The position numbers and the translations under genes were made by a program. The notes under the pieces were generated by a model. The model did not search any database and was not told the DNA's origin. It saw only the letters and a program-made list of their open reading frames with translations. Shown here one piece after another: positions 9,405-16,505 of a stretch of 16,505 nucleotides of DNA. Source of the stretch: Thoreauomyces humboldtii (taxonomy: Eukaryota; Chytridiomycota; Chytridiomycetes; Spizellomycetales; Powellomycetaceae); the NCBI GenBank assembly GCA_027596035.1, contig JADGJA010000507.1:1-16505 (forward strand). Reading direction: 5' to 3'. Position 1 is the first letter of the stretch, and each line of letters opens with the position of its first letter.

Positions 9405-12400
9405 TTAGAGCGCGGGCAGGTGGTCGGAATGATCGAACGCGTATTGCAGCTGCCGATGACTGTGTTCGCCAAGAGGCGGCGCATAAGCCGGCAACGTATG
9501 CTGACCGTTGCCCCCGATGCTGCTTTGAACACCGGGTGGAAGATTGAGCGCGGAGTATACCACTCGCGGTTGATTCGCTGGTTTTTTCAGCCCGGTTGTG
9601 AACTTCTTCACGAGATAGTTGTTGATGAGAAGTGTTGGACCGTGACCTGTCGTGCAAACCATTCGTCAGCACATTCGTTACGAATCGAGTCTTCATGCTG
9701 AATTCGACAAACCTTCACGAGGCGCTCCCGACGGCGGCACTTGCGATACTTCGTGTGAGTACGACAAAGGAGGAAGCTTCAGTATCGGTCGTCGGGTGGC
9801 TTCTCCTGACATCTCCTCCAAACGCTGCACGTCCCATTCGTAAGTCACTTTCGAATTGTGGCTTTCACGGGGTCCTCGGTTCTGCAGCTCACGGTGCGCT
9901 TTCAAGCGCTCCATTGGATCTATCAAATTTCAGAATCAGCGACAGGAATTATGGAGCCAAGCCGAGTCAGATTCGTGCCTTTAAGAAGTTCTCGCGTCTC
10001 GGCTTGATCTCTCATGTTTTTGTCGCGATTGACTTTTCTTTCCCAGAGAGCTTGAGTGAGCTTACTGGTGAGATTCCTAAAAACATCGGGGTAAGTCTCT
10101 TCTGATTCTCTAATGACCTTAGGTACTCAGCTTACCACCCAGAACCCTCCTGACTTGCCGACTCTTCGCCTCCCTTTGAGACCTCGCTTCTCCCTTCCGC
10201 AACTGCTGCCGCAGGTGGAGGGAGTTGTCGTGATGGAGCCATGGCCGGTACACCCGCGGAACCAGCCCGGGTGGTGGATCCTGAGTTGTTCAAACCCTGC
10301 TCCCATCGACGAGACATCAGCATCCCCCCCGTGAGTCCCGAGAAGCGTCCATGCGGGACCTCGTCCTCTTCGTAGAGGATGTGACCAAACGTCCCTTCTC
10401 CCGCTTTGGGAACCCGGACGACTCCACGACTCAGAAGGAGGTTCCGCATCGGACTGCGTGGCTGGATCCGCTGGACTTTAGGGTCATTCACCATGCTCTC
10501 GAACTGCGATGGGGACCTGTCAGATCACGTTTCGGCGTCTACTCGAAATGGGGTTTTCGACTGTGTTTCATACCTGATGTCTGAGGAAGTTTTCCGCCTC
10601 GGGATCGGCTCCAGTGGGCCACGGGGCTACTTCCTTTTGGTGAGGATGAGCGTCCACGGGTTGAAGATGGTTATTGTCCATAAGCGTCTCCTCTCCGCAG
10701 AAGAACTCCTTTTTATCGTCCAGTCCCTCCAACCATTCATCCAAACCTGGATCTGAAGCGGGATGAGTGTTAGAACGGCTATGTGATCGGACACATCCAC
10801 AGATACTAAGTCACCTCCATCAACGTCATCTTCTGACGGCTCTGACGTTTCCGGCCAATGAGGTCGCATAGGAGGTTGAGCGATGGTGATCGGTCGTGGA
10901 GGAGGTTCGATCGTTATCTCGGTTATAGGTGATGGTGGTAGCAAAGGTTCGGGTTTCCGAACTGCAGCACGTCGCTGTTTCATGTCTAAAGTACAGCAGG
11001 ACATATCAGCACCTGCCCATGTTGTCCGCACTTCGATGGCAGGACAAAAGACTCACCCTTCCACGCCTGCTGTATCTTGCCGGCGGCGACCTGCTTCTTT
11101 TCACGCAAGGCTAGAATGGCTGGGTGTCCGGCGAGACAGAGCTTCCACCACCTTTGAATGGTTCTGGCAGCTGCAATGTTTGTATGAGATCGTTGTTAAT
11201 GGGCCAAGAAGTCGTCATTCAGCAGTGTGGTCACCTCCTTTCCTCATGCGTATCCGTCTGCGATATCTCCTGCCCCGCCACATGGCCTGCACGATCGTGA
11301 CGGAGAAAATCATGATATCGTAGGCGAGCTCATCGACGCGAACCGAGAGTGCCATATCACTGACACCGAACTGTATTCAGCTCGCCAAAGTCGTTTTAGG
11401 GGATATAGCTCTGATTTACTTACGGATGCGGGTCCTTCGCCTTCCTCATGCGGTCGGAAAGCGCAAGATTTTGCTTGAGCAATGCAGTCAACCAGTCCAT
11501 CCGTTGCTCCTGGACGGCGGGCTCTTCGCCTTGCTCTTCATCAACTTTTGCTGCATGAAGGTACCGGAGAAAGGGTCGGTATCTCGGCCCCATGGAAGCG
11601 GCTATTGCCTGAGTTCATGAGGGAAGCAGCGTGAGTATCCGGAGAACCATCAACTCGAAGAATGAGGATCTTGTACTCTTTCTTGTCCTTGCTGCAGCTC
11701 TCTCCATTCAGCGAGCTTCTCCATGCTGATCTGTCGACTGCGTGATAGACGTAGCAAATGTGAGCATCGTTGAGCAGACAGACGGCTCCCGGTGTTTCAA
11801 AACCGTACTTATGCTCGTTCTCAATGAAGATCTGCAGATGATCCATCGCCAATTTGCACCACTTGAGGGCTCGGGCGGGGGTCCGCACTCCGAGCCTCCT
11901 CTGCCCCATTTCCGCAGCCAACGTGGACATTTCCATTCCATTTATCATCTGCGGACGGTAGGATGTTAGCAAGCCTTTTTGTCGTCAGTAACCTCGCCCG
12001 ATTAGTTTGCCTTTAATTTTGGAAACAGGACTGCGATTGCAGAGTAAAAGTCGGTGCTGCTCATGATCGGATTCTCGCGCATGTCCAAAACCTCGAGATC
12101 TCGGCAGACAGCGATGCTGAAGAGTGACGTGAAGTCTAAGAAGCATATAAGATTGAATGACCCTGCAGAAATTGCGCTTATCAACTAAGACGGTACCTGT
12201 GATAAGATTGTTGGAGATGTTGATCTCCTGCAAGAAGGGAGACATAGCCATAGACACAGGATCGCAAGTACGAATGTTGTTGAAGGAAGTATTGAGAATT
12301 CGCAGGTTTGGAGACCAGCGGCTTATTGTCATGTATCTTGCAGAAGACGAGAAATAAGGAGGTTGATAAGGACACAAGTTTCGCTTTTCCGTACCTTATA

Positions 12401-14712
12401 TTGTTATGATGAGCATCCAGCTCGTAAAGAAGATCATTTGGCATCTCTGGCAGGTCCATGAAGGCATTTCCCGATACGTTCAGGTACTGCAAAAGGGTCG
12501 AGGAACTCAAACCAAGAACCGGGTTGTATAGCCGGTTGTCTGACAAATCAACGTAAATGAGCATACGTAGGTCGGTTCGGGCTTCTCCATCGCCGAACTT
12601 AGGGAATGAAGAGTGAGTGCAAAGTCACACGGATAATGATGAGTAATGCACTTACTAGAAGCTCCGTCAACATATTCTTCGATGCATTGAGAATTCGAAG
12701 TTCGACGAACCAGGACAGATCAAGATTTCCGCAGCGGTTGTTCTGAGAGTGTGAATGAGCATACACCTTGATTGAGCATACACTTCATCCAGGTGCCTCT
12801 ATCTCTACCTGTATGCTCAAAAATCGCAGATCTTTCAAATATTGCAATCCCTGAAGGTCGGAGAGGTGGTTGTTGTCAAGAACCACCCGACGAATCTTCG
12901 GAGCTCTGAGTATGTCTGGCACCTGAAATATGATGAGAAGTTCACTCTACTGAAACAAGTGCATCACGGATCCGAATAGAGCAACACGCACCTTCCCCAG
13001 ACCACTTCCGGCTAGCTCGAGAGTGAGCAGCTCACCCAGTTCTTCCACTGTCACGGCCATCGATCCCTTCTGCCGACGTAAAGACGCTAGCAGCATCTGC
13101 AGTTCACGTTTCCTATGCGCCTCTTCCTCCTCCAACATCTGCAACATCCTTAGATCCCGTTTCGCCTTTTTCTCCTCCAGCAATCGCTCCTGATCATCCA
13201 GTCGCTCGTTCAAGCTTCCGATCTCCGCGGTTAGCTGATCGACCTGAGCGCGCAATGGCTTTTCCTCCGCCGAGACTGCCCGAGCACTAAACTCTCTATC
13301 TCGTAGACTACTGGCCCTGCTCGCCAGCGCCGCTTCCAGCGACTTCTGTAGCGCCTCGTGGGTCGCCATGAGGGCTTGCAATCGGGCCATCAGAGCCGCA
13401 GCTCTCTCCTTTTCTTTTTCGTAGGCCGCCTTCCCGTCGCTCGTCAACCAGGTCACCACTCGCTTCGACTTCTCGTGCAGGTCCCTCGCCTGCTGCTTCA
13501 TCTGTCGAACGGCTCGAACCGACCCCGTCTTCCGAGCGTGCAGGGAGTCGAGCTGGAACTGGAGGGAGGCGTGCTCCCCTGATTCCTCGCGTTGCAGTTT
13601 GATCAGATCGGTGTGTTCGGCCGTAAGGTGCTTTTCTTCGGCACGCTGAAGTTGCAACTCCTGAGTGATGTGTGTGTCAGCAGAAGCATTGACGAGAAAC
13701 AGTGGTTCGTTCCTGCTATCCGATCTGACCTCTTCGGCCAGGTCTGCCCCAGCCAGAGAGTCCAAACTGGATCCCATGCTGTTGATCGCAAGAGCACCGG
13801 CCTCGGGACTCCCCACGTGGTCGTCCTCAAGATTTACAGAGTCCCTCCAAGGCACGGAACCGACTGTTTCCTCAATGGCTTCTCGCCGGATGGGCTGGGT
13901 CAATGCTAATCCTGCCGAGTCGGCCTCCGCCTGCATCGCTTTTAAGAGAGCATGCTCGCTATTTGAGCTCTCCAGTAGGTTACTATGACGGAAAGCATAT
14001 GAGTAAAGCTCAATTCCCCACATCACGACTGGCGAATCGCTACCTCAGACGTCTCTCGTGTGCCGTCACTGCGGCCCGAAGTGCCTCGTCGGTTTCTACA
14101 AGCTTGCAGGTTGATGAAGGTGTTTGAAGCAAGTTCACCAAGAAAATCCTTTCTCAGATGTACCTTCTCCTAAGACTCTAGAAATTATTTAGTACAGTAG
14201 AACAAATAGACTAGACTACGTGTATCGTTGCTCACTGAGGATCTCTCGAAAACGATTCATCGGTGATCGCCGATGCTGCAGATGCTGCTACCGCACCACT
14301 CACAGCACCGTCGTCCATGAGGAGACCATCGAGCACGGAACTCTCTTCCATTTCATTCCGCCGTTGGAAGTCTTCGTCATTACTTTGCAAAGTGTGCAGG
14401 TAGTCCGCCCAGGAATCCATTCTCTGCAACCTCGGCGAATCAGTTGCGATCGTAAGCTGCTTGGCAGGGTGGCCAGTCATGTCGTACCTCGAGCGCTGGA
14501 GAAGAACCTAGGTCGTCCTCATGGGGCCTCCCGTCGTCATCATGCTCGTCATGCTCCTGATGGCCCAAGATACAGGTCAGAAGCAAGCAAGGACCACTTC
14601 AGTCGACAGCGAGATCCGAGCGTACTTGTTGATCCAAGGGAGCAAGAGCCGCAAGCTCTGCATTGATGATGTCTTCCAGCTCCTGCTCTGATGGCTCGTC
14701 AGGATCCGTCAT
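9405..14712 (-). CDS. Coiled-coil, leucine-rich-repeat and IQ-motif protein (LRRIQ1-like), about 21 exons, about 1332 aa
   Basis: Exons, 5' to 3': 14712-14626, 14556-14488, 14423-14236, 14148-14044, 13982-12992, 12922-12809, 12742-12656, 12597-12395, 12336-12197, 12135-12011, 11948-11809, 11737-11677, 11608-11424, 11359-11235, 11170-11057, 10985-10815, 10752-10574, 10503-10136, 10076-9979, 9919-9713, 9646-9405. Every junction keeps phase. Domains: acidic N-terminus (MTDPDEPSEQELEDIINAEL), coiled coil at about 250-460, LRRs at about 485-710 (LDNNHLSDLQGL, LRILNTSFNNI, LEVLDMRENPI, cap LFPKLKMINGMEM), IQ motifs TIVQAMWRGRRYRRR (853-867), ARTIQRWWK and AAGKIQQAWKDMKQRR, an acidic DEWLEGLDD segment, and a tail with VTYEWDVQRL. 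This order recalls animal LRRIQ1, associated with motile cilia; IQ motifs usually bind calmodulin-type proteins. The weakest junction is exon 3/4, with a poor AAAG acceptor. Many other ORFs here are shadows. Confidence 0.8.
9920..9978 (-). other. Probable GC-AG intron in the LRR/IQ gene (tail)
   Basis: The 59-nt intron reads AAAG|GCACGA at its donor and TGATAG at its acceptor, with CTGAT nearby as a branch site. It joins TRELLK to DPMERLKAHRE in phase 1. The unspliced frame ends in TGA. The donor equals the GTACGA-type donors common in this gene except for C at position 2. No in-phase GT donor was found. Confidence 0.6.
11949..12010 (-). other. Probable GC-AG intron in the LRR/IQ gene (LRR cap)
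   Basis: The 62-nt intron reads AAAG|GCAAAC at its donor and CCGCAG at its acceptor, with a GCTAACA branch site about 20 nt before the end. Removing it joins LFPKLK to MINGMEM, the typical end of an LRR domain, in phase 0. Without splicing the frame stops two codons later (TAA). No GT donor gives the same join. Confidence 0.7.
12756..12783. repeat. 11-bp direct repeat inside an LRR/IQ-gene intron
   Basis: tgagcatacac occurs at 12756-12766 and again at 12773-12783, both inside the 66-nt intron 12743-12808. It probably reflects a small local duplication. No function is suggested. Confidence 0.6.
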
Positions 14713-14937
14713 TGTTTCAACGACCTATGTATGTACCATCCGAGGGGTGCGGGTCGGTGACCGAAAAGGAAGGAAATGGGGCTAGTAAGGGGTTCCCTAT
14801 GCAGCCGTTGGAAAAATGCTGCTTACGTGAGGTTGTTCGTCTTTGGGAAACGGGTGACGGTGACGGCCGCTGGAGATCACTTGGAACCCACATCCCCCCA
14901 CCCCTTCCCATCGACTCCATACAACCTACCTTCGACC
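14713..14937. promoter_or_regulatory. Divergent promoter region between the LRR/IQ gene and cyclophilin
   Basis: Only 225 bp separate the two start codons, so transcription must start in both directions from here. The cyclophilin side is CT-rich just before the ATG (ccccccaccccttccc at about 14894-14909). No clear TATA box is seen. Confidence 0.5.
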
Positions 14938-15293
14938 ATGCGTGTCTTTGCTCTCCTCACTCTCCTCGTGGCATCTGCCTCCTCCGTCATGGCCTCGGGG
15001 CCCAAGGTCACCAACAAGGTGGCTTTCGACATTGAGCAAGACGGCGTCAGCCTCGGTCGGGTCACCATCGGCCTTTACGGAAAGACGGTCCCCAAGACCG
15101 TCGAGAACTTCCGTGCTCTCTGCACCGGAGAGGTACTTCTACCCTGGGTGTCTCGGTTGGGGTTGGCCAAATTGCTGACTGGGTCTCTTTCGGTATGCAG
15201 AAAGGTTTCGGATACAAGGGAAGCAAGTTCCACCGCGTCATCAAGTCGTTCATGATCCAGGGTGGCGACTTCACGAACGGAGATGGAACGGGA

Positions 15294-15340
<47 letters not shown>

Positions 15341-15886
15341 GCGTCACAACGGTCCCGGCGACCTGTCCATGGCTAACGCTGGAAAGGTATGCCTTTTGTT
15401 GCCCCCTCGGGCGGAAACGGAGGAATCTGATTCGATCTAACGTTTTGATTGCACTAGGACACCAACGGTGATCATGGCCATGTTGGGATATGGCATTGAA
15501 ACGCACCCCGAAACTGAAACCCAAGCTCTCTGCTTCCAGGATCCCAGTTCTTCATCACCACCATCAAGACTTCGTGGCTCGATGGCCGTCACGTCGTCTT
15601 CGGAAGCGTGACCGACGGTCTGGACATCATTCACCAGATCGAAAACACCCCAACTAACCCCGGTAAATACTTCTGAGCGGAGAGTGACAGGCGATCGCGA
15701 AAGCAGTGCTAACAATCACGATACTTTGTGGAACTATCAGGCGACCGCCCCAAGAAGGATGTTATCATCAAGGTAGGAGCAGCGAGGACGGGAGCCTATG
15801 TGTGAAGAGAGTCACGTGGGACACGCGCTCATTCCTCACGTCCTTATCGATAGGACTGCGTCGAGATTCCCCACGAGGAGTTGTAG
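14938..15886 (+). CDS. Secretory-pathway cyclophilin (peptidyl-prolyl cis-trans isomerase B type), six exons, 192 aa
   Basis: Catalyses proline cis-trans isomerisation, here predicted in the ER lumen. Exons are 14938-15132, 15201-15386, 15458-15467, 15540-15662, 15741-15772 and 15854-15886; introns are 68, 71, 72, 78 and 81 nt, all GT-AG, and phases agree. An N-terminal hydrophobic signal peptide ([19 protein letters not shown]) precedes [10 protein letters not shown]. Catalytic and cyclosporin-site residues are present: [15 protein letters not shown] (Arg77, Phe82, Gln85), [17 protein letters not shown] (residues 122-138) and the drug-contacting Trp143 in [11 protein letters not shown]. The protein ends [13 protein letters not shown] is an HDEL-like ER-retrieval signal also known from Aspergillus CypB. 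Exon 3 is only 10 nt. The 5' neighbour is the divergent LRR/IQ gene. Family, location and gene model are well supported. Confidence 0.95.
15458..15467 (+). other. 10-nt microexon of the cyclophilin gene
   Basis: The exon gacaccaacg encodes D-T-N and the first base of Gly. It is flanked by CACTAG upstream and GTGATC downstream. It is required to build the invariant GKDTNGSQFF segment and to restore phase. Confidence 0.88.
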
Positions 15887-16092
15887 ATTATGGTCCCCCC
15901 TTTAGTCCAGCTGAACACTGAATGTCAGGTCGTGCAGAATGCAATTGCCGTAAATTGAAAAGATGCGCACGTCAGGTCGGCCGGAAGCAAGGTAGGAAAG
16001 ATATGAAAAATGGGAAAGCACCACGAGCACCAACAAAAGGAAAGAAAAAAGTTCCCAAGACCTCCGCGCCTTCATAAGTCAGACCCTTACTT
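15887..16092. other. Convergent 3' flanks of cyclophilin and the Pro/His-rich gene
   Basis: A 206-bp tail-to-tail gap that should hold both 3' UTRs. It is purine-rich around 15990-16055 on the plus strand. No gene or repeat was seen. Confidence 0.45.
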
Positions 16093-16505
16093 TCAAGTCC
16101 ATTGATCCAACATACCCGAACTCCCCCGTCTTCCCCTCGTATGGTCACCGTATCCCTGACCGTGTCCGCCGCCGCATCCCTCCCCGTTCCTTCCCGACGT
16201 GTCCTCGTAGCCCACGCAGTCCCATCGTCTGTACTCTGGATAGTACGGATAGTGCGACTGCTGTTGCTGTTGCTGGTGCGGCGACGGAGGCGGAGGTGGG
16301 AGCGGGTGATGAAACTCTGGTGGAGGAGGAGGAGGACACTCGTAGCACTGCGGGATGACGGAAGCGTGATACGGCGAAGAGGTGGGACGCATGGCGTGTG
16401 GATGGTGATAGGCCGGAGCGTACGAGTAGTGCGACTGGGGAGGCGGTAGCGGTGGATGGACGTGGTGGTGGTGATGGTACGGATGAGGAGCGGGAGGTGG
16501 TGGTG
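16093..16505 (-). CDS. Partial Pro/His/Tyr/Gln-rich protein, C-terminal part
   Basis: The frame is open from the right edge of the window to a TGA at 16093-16095, giving about 136 residues. Composition is extreme: PPPPAPHPYHHHVHPP, SHYSYAPAYHHPHAMRP, a PPPPPP run, a Q6 run and a Gly-rich end (GCGGGHGQGYGDH). No folded domain can be seen. Such tails occur in fungal RNA-binding proteins, transcription factors and cell-surface proteins, so function is not assignable. The last residues are uncertain, because GTATGT at about 16115-16110 is a strong donor that could remove the terminal MLDQWT and add another exon. The start lies outside the window. Confidence 0.5.
   Translation of the reverse strand, partial: PPPPAPHPYHHHHHVHPPLPPPQSHYSYAPAYHHPHAMRPTSSPYHASVIPQCYECPPPPPPEFHHPLPPPPPSPHQQQQQQSHYPYYPEYRRWDCVGYEDTSGRNGEGCGGGHGQGYGDHTRGRRGSSGMLDQWT

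Noticed and set aside
10753..10814. GTATCT as donor of the intron after the acidic exon
   Set aside because: It breaks the phase with the next exon; the GTGACT donor eight bases earlier joins VDG to DPGLDEWLEGL correctly.
12136..12196. A 34-nt intron ending at the TTCTGCAG acceptor (12163)
   Set aside because: A later TTCTTAG acceptor (12136) gives a normal 61-nt intron in the same frame and a better LRR (NNLITDFTSLFSIA).
16102..16449. Plus-strand Arg/Val-rich ORF of 115 codons
   Set aside because: It is the complement of Pro/His-rich repeats on the minus strand, which produce Arg/Val/Trp-rich shadows.

Overview
The window looks like a compact nuclear segment of a fungus, most plausibly an early-diverging, flagellated (chytrid-like) one. 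Genes are dense and packed on alternating strands, introns are short (mostly 57-81 nt, many with a CTAAC/CTGAC-type branch site), and open reading frames favour C/G at third positions. An NmrA-like (isoflavone-reductase-like) remnant and an Hrt3/FBXO9-type F-box gene fit a fungus. A long coiled-coil/LRR/IQ gene resembling the animal ciliary protein LRRIQ1 is what suggests a zoosporic lineage. Species assignment is inference only.

Layout from left to right. 1-955: no convincing gene. 956-2066 (-): two-exon GAPDH. 2416-3452 (-): NmrA-like Rossmann gene broken by several frameshifts and containing a small hairpin element. 3724-5182 (+): three-exon F-box protein of the FBXO9/Hrt3 type. 5401-8112 (-): five-exon type III glutamine synthetase, with a long first intron carrying an 18-bp inverted repeat. 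8531-9325 (+): unrecognised Ser/Arg/Pro-rich ORF. 9405-14712 (-): a gene of about 21 exons, joined here from many short ORF pieces, with acidic N-terminus, coiled coil, LRR domain, three IQ motifs and a conserved-looking tail. Two of its introns appear to be GC-AG. 14938-15886 (+): six-exon secretory cyclophilin with a 10-nt microexon and C-terminal HEEL. 16093-16505 (-): 3' end of a Pro/His/Tyr/Gln-rich gene that runs out of the window.

The genes do not form a pathway. GAPDH (glycolysis), glutamine synthetase (ammonia assimilation), an SCF adaptor and an ER foldase are housekeeping functions; the LRR/IQ gene is probably flagellar. Divergent pairs share short intergenic regions (3453-3723, 8113-8530, 14713-14937), and convergent pairs lie tail to tail with 79-218 bp between them. 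No prokaryotic operon, CRISPR array, insertion sequence, rRNA or confident tRNA was seen. Exon joins were made by reading frame, GT-AG (or GC-AG) sites, phase agreement and family knowledge; no alignment was run.
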